This document shows, piece by piece, positions 1 through 8,533 of a stretch of DNA of 64,000 bases. The DNA is from Saccharospirillum sp. (GTDB lineage Bacteria; Pseudomonadota; Gammaproteobacteria; Pseudomonadales; Natronospirillaceae). Made by a program: the position numbers and the translations under genes. The stretch spans positions 124,001 to 188,000 of the forward strand of contig JAIUML010000004.1 of NCBI GenBank assembly GCA_022565595.1, written 5' to 3'. Within the stretch, counting starts at the first letter, position 1, and each line of letters starts with the position of its first letter. The notes under the pieces were generated by a model that was given only the letters and a program-made list of their open reading frames with translations, was not told the origin of the DNA and did no database searches.

Positions 1-1
1 C

Positions 2-1885
2 GACAACCGTCGCAGGCTAGTCAAATTGCTGCAAAAAGGGCTCGATGAGGTCACCGGCTATGCCCTGCCGCTGTCCTGGGATGTGCGCAAGAAAGGCTGG
101 CAATCATCGCCATGGCCCTTGCGTCGTGAGCGCCTGTTTCTGATTCCAGGTGATTCACCCATGGGCTTGCGCTTGCCATTGGACAGCCTGCCGGTCAGCG
201 ACAAGGTTGAAGAACACCACCCGAAGAGCGCCTTTGAGTTGCATCCGCCTCTGCCGGATGTGCACGGAGAAGTGGCCAGCCGCTATTCAACCTGGATGCA
301 CGAACCAGAGCAGCCGATAAACGCCACCATCAAGCCTCAGTATCTGGACGAGGCCGATGGCACCATCCACACCGCTCTTTGCGTTGAACCGCGTGATGGT
401 CAGTTGTGTATCTTTATGCCTCCGGTGGCCGAACTGGAGGACTACCTCGATCTGCTCGCCAGTATTGAACAGACCGCTGCGGCCTTGCAGTGCCCGGTGT
501 GCATCGAGGGGTATCCGCCGCCTTCGGACCCGCGCATTGAAAAATTCATGATCACGCCCGACCCCGGGGTGATTGAGGTGAACATCATGCCCGCGCGTCA
601 CTGGCGCGATCTGGTTCACAACACCGAGGTTATTTACGAGGCGGCCCGGTTGAGCCGCTTGGGTGCCGACAAGTTCATGCTCGATGGGCGACACACCGGT
701 ACAGGCGGGGGCAACCACGTTACCCTGGGGGGCGCCACCCCCAACGACTCGCCCTTTTTGCGGCGCCCAGACCTGCTCGCCAGCATGATCACCTACTGGC
801 AGCATCATCCGGCCTTGTCCTATCTTTTTGCGGGCATGTTCATGGGCCCAACCAGCCAGGCACCGCGCGTGGATGAAGCCCGGCACGAGGCGCTGTATGA
901 ACTGGAAATCGCCTTCCAGCAAATGCCGGTCGGTGAAGTACCTCAGCCCTGGCTGGTTGATCGCCTGCTGCGCAACCTGCTGACCGATATTACCGGCAAC
1001 ACCCACCGCGCCGAGTTCTGCATCGACAAACTCTATTCGCCTGATGGCCCGACCGGCCGCCTCGGCCTGGTGGAACTACGCGGCTTCGAAATGCCACCGC
1101 ACGCACGCATGAGCATTATGCAGCAACTGCTGATTCGGGCTCTGGTCGCCAGGTTCGCGGCACACCCCTATCGCAAACCCCTGGTGCGTTGGGGCACCAG
1201 TCTGCACGATCGCTGGTTATTGCCGCACTGCCTCTGGGCCGACATGCTCGACATTCTGGCCGATTTGCGCGAGCACGGTTTTGATTTCGACCCGGTCTGG
1301 CTGGAAGCCTTTCTGGAATTTCGCTTTCCGCTTTATGGCCAGGTGCAGTACGGTGATCTCACTATAGAACTGCGCCAGGCCATTGAGCCCTGGCATGTGC
1401 TGGGTGAGGAGGTCAGTGGTGGTGGCACGGCTCGTTATGTCGATTCCTCCGTTGAACGTTTGCAAGTGAAGGTAAGCGGCCTGGTGCCTGGTCGTCATAT
1501 TCTCACCTGCAACGGGCGGTCGGTGCCTTTGCATCACAGCGAGACCAGGGGAGAGGCCGTTGCCGGTATTCGTTACCGTGCCTGGCAACCACCCTCTGCT
1601 CTGCATCCGATGATACCGGTGCACGCCCCCCTGGTGTTTGATCTGGTCGACACCTGGAATGAACGCTCCATCGGTGGTTGCACCTATCACGTTTCCCACC
1701 CGGCCGGGCGCAACTACGAACACTTCCCGGTCAACGCCAACGAAGCGGAAGCCAGACGCCTGGCCCGTTTCTGGCCCTACGGCCACACCCAGGGGCACTT
1801 GCCTGCCAAACAAACCCATGCCCAGGGCGAATACCCCTACACCCTTGACCTGCGTTATGGTCATCAAGCGGACGGATCAGTATGA
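2..1885 (+). CDS. DUF2126 (transglutaminase-associated) protein, 5' truncated by window edge
   Basis: The frame is open from base 2 with no start, so the true N-terminus lies outside the window. What is seen is the C-terminal DUF2126 region, with a GDSPMGLRLPL-like block near residue 50 and a histidine/glycine-rich RHTGTGGGNHVTLGG block near residue 230. Full-length family members are about 1,100 residues with an N-terminal transglutaminase-like cysteine peptidase domain, so roughly the first 500 residues are missing. The gene ends 22 nt before a circularly permuted ATP-grasp gene and an alpha-E gene, the usual neighbours of this family. These clusters are predicted, not proven, to make or modify peptide amide bonds in the cytoplasm. 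Confidence 0.88.
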   Translation, partial: DNRRRLVKLLQKGLDEVTGYALPLSWDVRKKGWQSSPWPLRRERLFLIPGDSPMGLRLPLDSLPVSDKVEEHHPKSAFELHPPLPDVHGEVASRYSTWMHEPEQPINATIKPQYLDEADGTIHTALCVEPRDGQLCIFMPPVAELEDYLDLLASIEQTAAALQCPVCIEGYPPPSDPRIEKFMITPDPGVIEVNIMPARHWRDLVHNTEVIYEAARLSRLGADKFMLDGRHTGTGGGNHVTLGGATPNDSPFLRRPDLLASMITYWQHHPALSYLFAGMFMGPTSQAPRVDEARHEALYELEIAFQQMPVGEVPQPWLVDRLLRNLLTDITGNTHRAEFCIDKLYSPDGPTGRLGLVELRGFEMPPHARMSIMQQLLIRALVARFAAHPYRKPLVRWGTSLHDRWLLPHCLWADMLDILADLREHGFDFDPVWLEAFLEFRFPLYGQVQYGDLTIELRQAIEPWHVLGEEVSGGGTARYVDSSVERLQVKVSGLVPGRHILTCNGRSVPLHHSETRGEAVAGIRYRAWQPPSALHPMIPVHAPLVFDLVDTWNERSIGGCTYHVSHPAGRNYEHFPVNANEAEARRLARFWPYGHTQGHLPAKQTHAQGEYPYTLDLRYGHQADGSV

Positions 1886-1907
1886 CGCACCTTCAGGAGA
1901 CAGATGC

Positions 1908-3362
1908 ATGAGTACAATCAACTGGGCGGAGTACGCCTGCAAAGGGTTCTATGATGAGTTGATGGCCAAACCCGGTTTGCCGCACCCGGCGGCGCGCATG
2001 TTGTGCGACTATCTTGAGGAACTCGGCGGGCGCGAATTGGCCGAATTGAAAAATGCTTCCGAGGTTGCCATCCGAGTCATGGGCATCACCTTTACAGTTT
2101 ACTCCGAAGGCACCATGATCGACCGCGCCTGGCCGTTCGACATTGTGCCACGCATCATTCCGTTATCCGAATGGCAAAAAACCGAAGCGGGGCTGAAGCA
2201 ACGAGTCGAAGCGCTCAACCTGTTCATCAACGATCTTTACCACGATCAGAAGATCGTCAAGGACAAGGTTTTCCCGGCTGAAGTACTGGCGCAGTCGGCC
2301 AACTTCCGACCGCAATGTGTCGGCATCTCCCCACCCCACAATATCTGGGCACACATTTGCGGCTCAGACCTGGTGCGTGACAAGGATGGCACCCTCTATG
2401 TATTGGAAGATAACCTGCGTGTCCCCTCGGGCGTCTCCTACATGTTGGAGAACCGCAACGTCACCAAACGCGTTATGCCCGAACTCTTTGCAACCGGTCA
2501 CATCCAGCCGATAGACGATTACACAGGCCAGCTCTACGACATGCTCGCCGCCATGTCACCGCGGCCTGGTGATGACCCCCAGATAGTGGTCATGACACCC
2601 GGTATCTACAACTCTGCCTATTTCGAGCACTCCTATCTTGCTCAACAGATGGGCGTAGAGCTGGTGGAAGGCTCGGACCTGATCGTGGATGACAAGGATG
2701 AGGTCTACATGCGCACGGTCGACGGTTTGAAACGAGTGGATGTGATATATCGTCGCATCGATGACTTGTTCCTCGACCCCGAAGCCTTTAACCCGGAGTC
2801 CACCCTGGGGGTGCCGGGCCTGATGCGTGCCTGGCGCAACGGCAAGGTCGCGCTGGTCAACGCCCCAGGTGCCGGTGTTGCCGACGACAAGGTTGTTTAT
2901 GCCTTTGTTCCGGAAATCATTCGCTACTACCTGGATCAGGAACCCTTGCTGCCCAACGTACCCAGTTACCTTTGCATGCGCGACAAGGACCGACAATATG
3001 TGCTCGAACACCTGCACGAACTGGTGGTGAAACCGGCTAACGAATCCGGCGGCTATGGCATGCTGGTAGGCCCGCACTCAAAGAAGAAAGACAGAGACAC
3101 CTTCGCCGAGCTGATCAAGGCCGATCCACGCAACTACATGGCGCAACCGACCTTGAAACTCTCGACCACACCGACTTTGATCGACGACCAACTCGAGCCA
3201 CGCCATGTCGATTTGCGGCCCTTTATCCTTTCCAGTGGCAACAGTACCTATGTGACGACCGGTGGTCTGACTCGGGTGGCGTTGACCAAGGGGTCACTGG
3301 TGGTCAATTCTTCCCAGGGCGGTGGCAGTAAAGACACCTGGATTGTGGATCTGGATTCCTGA
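1908..3362 (+). CDS. Circularly permuted ATP-grasp type 2 protein (DUF404/DUF407)
   Basis: A 484-residue protein of the circularly permuted ATP-grasp family, at the family's usual length. The middle has VLEDNLRVPSGVSYMLENR and the C-terminal third has VVKPANESGGYGMLVG, the nucleotide-binding glycine-rich region, followed by QPTLKLSTTPT. The start at 1908 is chosen because AGGAG lies at 1895-1899, 8 nt upstream; the frame extends further 5' but only into the preceding gene. Enzymes of this fold couple ATP hydrolysis to carboxylate-amine ligation. Linkage to the DUF2126 gene upstream and the alpha-E gene downstream suggests one operon making a small peptide-like product. The substrate is unknown. 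Confidence 0.9.
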   Translation: MSTINWAEYACKGFYDELMAKPGLPHPAARMLCDYLEELGGRELAELKNASEVAIRVMGITFTVYSEGTMIDRAWPFDIVPRIIPLSEWQKTEAGLKQRVEALNLFINDLYHDQKIVKDKVFPAEVLAQSANFRPQCVGISPPHNIWAHICGSDLVRDKDGTLYVLEDNLRVPSGVSYMLENRNVTKRVMPELFATGHIQPIDDYTGQLYDMLAAMSPRPGDDPQIVVMTPGIYNSAYFEHSYLAQQMGVELVEGSDLIVDDKDEVYMRTVDGLKRVDVIYRRIDDLFLDPEAFNPESTLGVPGLMRAWRNGKVALVNAPGAGVADDKVVYAFVPEIIRYYLDQEPLLPNVPSYLCMRDKDRQYVLEHLHELVVKPANESGGYGMLVGPHSKKKDRDTFAELIKADPRNYMAQPTLKLSTTPTLIDDQLEPRHVDLRPFILSSGNSTYVTTGGLTRVALTKGSLVVNSSQGGGSKDTWIVDLDS

Positions 3363-3392
3363 TCGATTACCAATGACGAAAGGAGGAGTACC

Positions 3393-4352
3393 ATGCTCTC
3401 TCGCGTTGCTGAAAACATTTACTGGCTGGCTCGTTATCTGGAGCGTGCCGAGGACGCCGCCCGCCTGATCAACGTCACCAGCAATCTGTTGCTGGATTTT
3501 CCGCGCACTACCAGGCTCGACTGGGATTCTCTGGTCACCATTACCGGCGCCGAAAGCCTGTTCGATGAACACTATGAACAACGCAATGCCGAAAACGTGC
3601 TGAACTTTCTCTGTGGCGATGAACGCTACGGTGGGTCCATCATCTCCGCGCTGAAGGCAGCAAGGGAAAACCTGCGCACCACGCGCGACATCATGCCCAG
3701 GGAGATCTGGGAAGAACTCAATACGCTTTACCTGGATACCGAGAAACAGGTGGAAGCCGGCATTACCTCACGCAAACGCGATGCCTTCATGAAGCGCATT
3801 ATTCGCAGTTGCCAGACCATTACTGGTTTGATCGAAGGTACGCTCAGCTACACCCAGGTACACACCTTTTTGATGTTGGGTCGCAACCTGGAGCGCGCCG
3901 ATATGACCACGCGCATCATCGATGTACGTTCAGCCAACCTGTTGCCACGAACCCCGGATGACCTCACGCCCTTCGAAAACCTGCAATGGATGAGCGTACT
4001 GAAATCCCTGACCGGCTATCAGATGTACCGCCAGCAAGTGCGGCTGCGCGTCAGTGGGCCGGATGTATTGCGCTTCCTGTTGCAGGATGAAGCCTTCCCT
4101 CGAGCCGTTGCCTGTTGCATGGCGGGGCTCTCGTACTCGCTGGAGCACCTGCCACGCCACGACGATGTACAGGCACTGGTCGACAAAGCCTTGAGTCAGC
4201 TATTGCACAAGGACATGGAAACCCTCGCCCGAGAACCGGACCTGCTGCACGACTATGTAGACGACCTGCAGATCACCTTCAATGAACTGCACACCGCCAT
4301 CGCCAAGCACTATTTTTCTGGTGATTATCCCCTTGCTACGTCGGCCGCCTGA
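3393..4352 (+). CDS. Alpha-E domain-containing protein (DUF403)
   Basis: A 319-residue, almost fully helical protein beginning MLSRVAENIYWLARYLERAED, the hallmark N-terminus of the alpha-E family. A perfect AGGAGG at 3381-3386 precedes the ATG by 6 nt. It is the third gene of the DUF2126/ATP-grasp/alpha-E cluster. In many genomes a separate transglutaminase gene follows; here the operon stops and the next gene is on the opposite strand. Alpha-E proteins have no proven enzymatic role and are assumed to act with the ATP-grasp partner. Confidence 0.92.
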   Translation: MLSRVAENIYWLARYLERAEDAARLINVTSNLLLDFPRTTRLDWDSLVTITGAESLFDEHYEQRNAENVLNFLCGDERYGGSIISALKAARENLRTTRDIMPREIWEELNTLYLDTEKQVEAGITSRKRDAFMKRIIRSCQTITGLIEGTLSYTQVHTFLMLGRNLERADMTTRIIDVRSANLLPRTPDDLTPFENLQWMSVLKSLTGYQMYRQQVRLRVSGPDVLRFLLQDEAFPRAVACCMAGLSYSLEHLPRHDDVQALVDKALSQLLHKDMETLAREPDLLHDYVDDLQITFNELHTAIAKHYFSGDYPLATSAA

Positions 4353-4376
4353 GGTGGCTGACATCGGCCAGGCTAT

Positions 4377-4556
4377 TTATTGTAGTTTCAGTCTGGCCGA
4401 TGCACGTTCCGCAAGGCCCATACCCGCATTGGTCATGGTCAGAAAGGTTTCATCGGCACCGGCGGCTTTCATTTGAATCGCCGCGTCTTCAAATAGCGCA
4501 TGTACCATCACTGGGTGGGTGAAATTTTGTTCGCGACTATTTCTTGCGGTAATCAT
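4377..4556 (-). CDS. Small 59-residue protein at the end of the satD operon
   Basis: An ATG at 4556 opens 4 nt after the TAG stop of the DUF3307 membrane gene and reads 59 codons to TAA. The predicted protein starts MITARNSREQ and ends with MTNAGMGLAERAS and ARLKLQ. Its composition is coherent, mixed polar and helical, and unlike a random frame. The near-abutting stop and start suggest translational coupling. No clear Shine-Dalgarno is visible and I do not recognise the family. It is soluble by appearance, with no signal peptide or membrane segment. The alternative is a C-terminal remnant of a longer gene, since the frame is open for only five codons upstream of the ATG. Confidence 0.5.
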   Translation of the reverse strand: MITARNSREQNFTHPVMVHALFEDAAIQMKAAGADETFLTMTNAGMGLAERASARLKLQ

Positions 4557-4560
4557 CAGT

Positions 4561-5307
4561 CTAAAGACTTTTCAAAAAGAGAATGCCCTCACTGACCGCA
4601 ACCGTAAAGAGGGTGGATGCCAGGGTTCCAATCAGCACATATTCGGCGAATGCTCGCTCCTCCAGTTGACGAAAACGAGCAAAGCCTTTTGCCGCCAGTA
4701 TAAAGGCAATGACGTTGTAGTTATGCGACACCACGATGACAGAGTACATTAGCCACCGCTCAAGTATACCGATGATCCGTCCTGCGTTGTATTCCCGCTG
4801 GTCTATCCGCTTTTCTGCACTCGCCTCTTCGGTGGCATCTGCAGCGTTCTGCTCGGCAGCTTGAGTGGGCTCCAGTTGAAAATGATGGAACAAAGCCCGG
4901 ATCAACAGGTTGACCTCATTGGCCAACAATAAAAGCCCCATCAGCACCCAGAGCGCCGTTACAATACGACCAACGGCAACCCGATCCATATCGAGCAAAC
5001 CGGGTATCCAGGCGTCAGTTGGAAAATGAGGGCGCGCCAGCCCCAGTGCCAGCAAGACCAGCAGCACCATCAACAGACGCCACAGATTCAGGTGCACCTC
5101 CGGCAGCCAGCGCTCCGAAGCCATCAGGCTCAGCACCAGCAGGGATACAACACCCAGCATCCCCCAACTGAACGACAGCAGCCCACCGGCGAGTACTACT
5201 ATGAGTATGACACCAATCAACAATCGGTTCGGCAAGGGGGTTTCGTGTTCAATAAATGCCAGTCGGCACATCAGCCAGATATTCAGAATGATCAGTAACG
5301 TCACCAT
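4561..5307 (-). CDS. DUF3307-like integral membrane protein
   Basis: A 248-residue inner-membrane protein with about six hydrophobic segments (roughly 1-18, 27-45, 48-60, 75-92, 112-130 and 185-245). A cytoplasmic linker rich in Ala/Glu at 145-172 separates the halves. The C-terminal AEYVLIGTLAST followed by a last membrane helix resembles the end of DUF3307 proteins. GGAG lies about 4 nt before the ATG. It is 30 nt downstream of the satD-family gene, the usual pairing for these two families, so the two are probably co-transcribed. Function is unknown. Confidence 0.75.
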   Translation of the reverse strand: MVTLLIILNIWLMCRLAFIEHETPLPNRLLIGVILIVVLAGGLLSFSWGMLGVVSLLVLSLMASERWLPEVHLNLWRLLMVLLVLLALGLARPHFPTDAWIPGLLDMDRVAVGRIVTALWVLMGLLLLANEVNLLIRALFHHFQLEPTQAAEQNAADATEEASAEKRIDQREYNAGRIIGILERWLMYSVIVVSHNYNVIAFILAAKGFARFRQLEERAFAEYVLIGTLASTLFTVAVSEGILFLKSL

Positions 5308-5337
5308 CGCTCCTTCATCTTTGAGTCAGCTATTCGC

Positions 5338-5991
5338 TTATCCATCGCCTTTTTCTGAAAGCACACCCTTTGCCAGGTCTCTGTTGATTGCTTCCGTAAG
5401 CGCCTGAAACACAGCCTGAACCGCCTCCAGCCCTCCCGTTCGAATATTCTTGTATACCGCCTGTTCACTCACATCAAGACGACGGGCGATTTCCGCCACC
5501 GGCTGCTCACTCATCAAGCCCAGCAAGGTGTCGAAACGGTGCGTCTTCCACTTGGTAAGGTGATGATTAAGCAAAGCCAGCGACGCTGACAATAACTCGC
5601 AGGGGTGTTCGTCATCGCTGCCTATGGCCAGTAATTCATCGATTTTTTTCAAGCCTTCAATACCGGCTCTCGCCAGGTAAAAAGCCGGCCCATCCATGCC
5701 AATGGCCTGATCCGGGTTGATGGCGGTGGTGATCTCGCCGACGGCCAGGGCAAAACGAATGCGCACCGGCGACAAAGCCACCATGATGTGAGTGATGTCT
5801 TTGAAGACGCCATCGGCTGAAGCGAATACGGCCTGGAATTCATCTCCCAGCGTAATGGTATAGGGCGATACCAGGCCAGAATGGTGTTGGTTCAGCTCGG
5901 CAAGACATTGGCGCAGTTGCTGCTGCACCGCCTTTCGGTCGGGCAGTTGACGGGATGCAACAATGTCGGCGATCAACACAAGATGTTTCAT
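5338..5991 (-). CDS. SatD family protein with C-terminal helix-turn-helix
   Basis: A 217-residue protein. Residues 1-140 carry LIADIVASRQL, TLGDEFQAVF and FALAVGEITT, the SatD signature; the family is named from a streptococcal acid-tolerance locus. Around residues 165-190, VAEIARRLDVSEQAVYKNIR reads as a helix-turn-helix. The DIV, GDEFQ and GEI blocks recall a degenerate class III nucleotide-cyclase fold, but that is my inference. It is first in an operon with the DUF3307 gene. The promoter region just upstream contains a perfect inverted repeat, so autoregulation is plausible. Confidence 0.82.
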   Translation of the reverse strand: MKHLVLIADIVASRQLPDRKAVQQQLRQCLAELNQHHSGLVSPYTITLGDEFQAVFASADGVFKDITHIMVALSPVRIRFALAVGEITTAINPDQAIGMDGPAFYLARAGIEGLKKIDELLAIGSDDEHPCELLSASLALLNHHLTKWKTHRFDTLLGLMSEQPVAEIARRLDVSEQAVYKNIRTGGLEAVQAVFQALTEAINRDLAKGVLSEKGDG

Positions 5992-6028
5992 GACAACAGG
6001 CTAGCCTAATAGCCGAATTGAATCAATC

Positions 6029-6056
6029 ATTATAGTTTAAATTACTATATTTAAAC
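6029..6056 (-). promoter_or_regulatory. Putative satD promoter with inverted-repeat operator
   Basis: On the minus strand TATAAT (6034-6029) forms a -10 box 38 nt before the satD ATG. Immediately upstream, in the -10/-35 spacer, is a perfect 8-bp inverted repeat GTTTAAAT-6 nt-ATTTAAAC (6035-6042 / 6049-6056), overlapped by a second one, ATAGT/ACTAT (6032-6036 / 6044-6048). A dimeric repressor bound here would block the promoter. The HTH in SatD is an obvious candidate. The 362-bp gap between satD and the symporter gene holds this site and the operator at 6300 and no gene that I can see. Confidence 0.45.
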
Positions 6057-6299
6057 CTTTTTAGTTGTATTCTACCAAACCAACTTTAATGGTGTAGCAG
6101 CCAGCCTTCGCCCACAAGGGAGATCATGAATGAATGCAGGCCGGATCGGCGCTGACCTCGCATGCTCACCAGACATGGAAAGTGAGTGCTTGACGCTACG
6201 GGACGGTTATTTTCAACCCCCGGTCTTTATAAACCTTTTTTACACCGCTTTCTGTAACTATTACTCAGCAAAAGCGACTGACACCAACAAGACCTTTAC

Positions 6300-6315
6300 T
6301 TGAAAACGTTTTCAA
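6300..6315. promoter_or_regulatory. LacI-type operator upstream of the GPH symporter
   Basis: TTGAAAACGTTTTCAA is a perfect 16-bp palindrome with a central ACGT, matching the shape of LacI/CcpA-type operators. It sits 38 bp before the start codon of the sugar symporter at 6354. It resembles but is not identical to the GTAAACGTTTAC sites at 55489 and 56552, so a different LacI-family repressor encoded elsewhere is likely. Confidence 0.6.
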
Positions 6316-6353
6316 ATTAGCGTTGCTGGCAAAAATACAAGAGATCAACAGCC

Positions 6354-7727
6354 ATGAGACGATTGAGTGCCGCAAAAAAGCTGGGCTATGCCACCGGTCA
6401 GTTTGGCTGGTCGTTATCGACCTTTGGCGTCTCCAACCTGCTGGCGTACTTTTACCTGCCTGCCGAGACTGAAGGCGAAGTTCTGTCACTCTTCATCAGC
6501 CAGCACTACATTCTCGGTGTCATGACCCTGCTGGGCATCATCGCCTTCTCCGGCCGCTTCTTCGATGCCATTACCGACCCCTGGATCGCCAACCTGTCCG
6601 ACCGCTTCAAGGGGCCACTCGATCGTCGCCGATTTTTTATGCTGATCTCGGCACTGCCCATGGCGCTGTTCGGTTTTCTGGTTTTTTACCCGCCCGTCGA
6701 TGGAGTGAGCCCGTGGAATGCCCTCTGGCTCGCCTTGATGTTATTCGGCTACTTTCTCGCCTTCACTGCCTACACTGTACCCTATACTGCCCTGCTTTCT
6801 GAGCTGACCGAGCAACCGGAAGAGCGCATTGGTCTCGCCACCTGGATCGCCGTTGCCTGGGCTGGCGGTTTTATACTCGGCAACAGTGTTTATGCGGTTC
6901 AGGCGGCCTTTGAGCAATGGGGCATGAGCAGCCTTGAAGCCTTCCAATGGTCCATACTCGGCTTCTCGTTGATCAGCCTGGTGCTGACGCTGGTGCCGGT
7001 CTTTGCCTTGCGCACTCGGGATCTGGTCGTGCAGACCCAATCCGACCTGCCTCTGTTGATGTCGTTAAAATCCATCCTGGCGGACCTCAATTTCCGGCGT
7101 TTTATCATTGCCGACCTGCTGTATTGGGTCGCACTGACCTTTGTTCAGGTGGGCTTCGCATACTATGTACTGGTGTTACTTCAACTTGAGCGGGCCATCA
7201 TCAGCCTGTACTTGCAAGTCATGCTGCTGTCGAGTTTTCTGTATTACTGGCCAATCAATGCACTGGCAAAACGCTATGGCCATCGCCCCTTGCTGGTGTT
7301 CGCCTTTGCACTCTTTTGTCTGGTCTTTCTGCTCAATGCCAGCCTGGGTTATTGGCCGATCCCGCCTTTTTATCAAGGTTTGAGCGTGGCCTTGTTGGCC
7401 GGGCTGCCTCTTGCCATTTTCGCCATTTTGCCCAACGCCCTCATTGCCGATGCCGCCGCTGCTGATGCCATGCTCACAGGTCAGGCCCGCGCGGCCATGT
7501 TCTTTGCTGTCCGCAACTTCATGATGAAGCTGGGCATTTCGCTGGCCAACTTCTTGTTCCCGTCCATTCTGCTGCTCGGCAAAAGCATCGATCAGGACCT
7601 CGGCATTCGACTGGCAGCCATGGCGGCATTCGGCTTCTGCCTGATCGGGCTCAGCCTGATGTGGCACTACCGAGACCCTACCGGACACTTTGATCATGAA
7701 CCGACCGATTCGGTGCTGAAGGATTAA
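6354..7727 (+). CDS. GPH-family sugar:cation symporter (MFS)
   Basis: A 457-residue polytopic inner-membrane protein with about 12 hydrophobic segments. The N-terminus KLGYATGQFG and the FFDAITDPWIANLSDR block at residues 65-80 are typical of glycoside-pentoside-hexuronide:cation symporters such as MelB and XylP, and the Asp residues there are the usual cation site. Length is normal for the family. The gene stands alone behind the 6300-6315 palindrome, so induction by a sugar through a LacI-type repressor is likely. The transported sugar cannot be told from sequence. Confidence 0.85.
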   Translation: MRRLSAAKKLGYATGQFGWSLSTFGVSNLLAYFYLPAETEGEVLSLFISQHYILGVMTLLGIIAFSGRFFDAITDPWIANLSDRFKGPLDRRRFFMLISALPMALFGFLVFYPPVDGVSPWNALWLALMLFGYFLAFTAYTVPYTALLSELTEQPEERIGLATWIAVAWAGGFILGNSVYAVQAAFEQWGMSSLEAFQWSILGFSLISLVLTLVPVFALRTRDLVVQTQSDLPLLMSLKSILADLNFRRFIIADLLYWVALTFVQVGFAYYVLVLLQLERAIISLYLQVMLLSSFLYYWPINALAKRYGHRPLLVFAFALFCLVFLLNASLGYWPIPPFYQGLSVALLAGLPLAIFAILPNALIADAAAADAMLTGQARAAMFFAVRNFMMKLGISLANFLFPSILLLGKSIDQDLGIRLAAMAAFGFCLIGLSLMWHYRDPTGHFDHEPTDSVLKD

Positions 7728-7878
7728 AGCTGACCTCACCAATTCATGGGATGTTCAAAGCCGTTACATCGTGTGAGCATGCAGAACAATGCGTTGTCAT
7801 TTCGATGAAGTGCACCGCCAGAAATAACCCGCTAAGCTGACAGCTTGACACCCTGGTCACCTATTAGAGCCTTGAAGC

Positions 7879-8523
7879 ATGGAAAGTATTCTGCTGGTAG
7901 AAGACGACACCCCTACTCGCCAACGGCTCGCCGAGGCATTACAGGCGTCGGGTTTTGCTATGGTTTTGGCCGTAGGTACCTGCGCGGCAGCCAGAGCCGA
8001 ACTGCAAGCGCTGCCTCCGCGGGTGTTGCTGGTCGACCTCGGTTTACCCGATGGCAGTGGCCTGGAATTGATTGCCGAAACCCGAGAAAACAGCCCGGAT
8101 ACAGAAATCATGGTCATCACGGTATTCGGCGACGAGCGCCACGTACTTGCCGCCATTGAAGCCGGTGCCAGTGGTTATCTTCTGAAAGATGGCAGCTCAG
8201 ACCACATCGGCCGGTCGGTTCGCCAATTGCTCGATGGCGGCTCCCCCATCAGTGCCCCCATCGCTCGTCACCTGCTCAAGCGCATGGGCCAGGAACCGGC
8301 GCAGTCAGCCCGCGACGAACAGCTCAAGCTCACACCCCGCGAGACCGAAGTACTGAACCTGGTCGCCAAGGGCTTCTCATATCAGGAGATCGCGACTACT
8401 CTGGAGATGACGGTCAACACCGTAGCCTCCCATGTCAAACAGCTGTATCGAAAGCTCTCGGTTCACTCGCGCAGTGAAGCCGTTTTCGAAGCCGTGCAAA
8501 GAGGCCTGCTGACCTTGCGCTAA
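7879..8523 (+). CDS. NarL/FixJ-type response regulator
   Basis: A 214-residue two-domain regulator. The receiver domain (1-120) has acidic residues D9/D10, phosphoacceptor D53 in LLVDLGLPDGSG and K103. The LuxR-type DNA-binding domain spans about 148-210, with LTPRETEVLNLVAKG and VNTVASHVKQLYRKL. Ten nt separate it from the histidine kinase gene, so the two form an operon. A weak ribosome site precedes the ATG. With the partner kinase frameshifted, phosphorylation of this regulator may be lost or come from another donor. Confidence 0.93.
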   Translation: MESILLVEDDTPTRQRLAEALQASGFAMVLAVGTCAAARAELQALPPRVLLVDLGLPDGSGLELIAETRENSPDTEIMVITVFGDERHVLAAIEAGASGYLLKDGSSDHIGRSVRQLLDGGSPISAPIARHLLKRMGQEPAQSARDEQLKLTPRETEVLNLVAKGFSYQEIATTLEMTVNTVASHVKQLYRKLSVHSRSEAVFEAVQRGLLTLR

Positions 8524-8533
8524 GAGGCACTGG

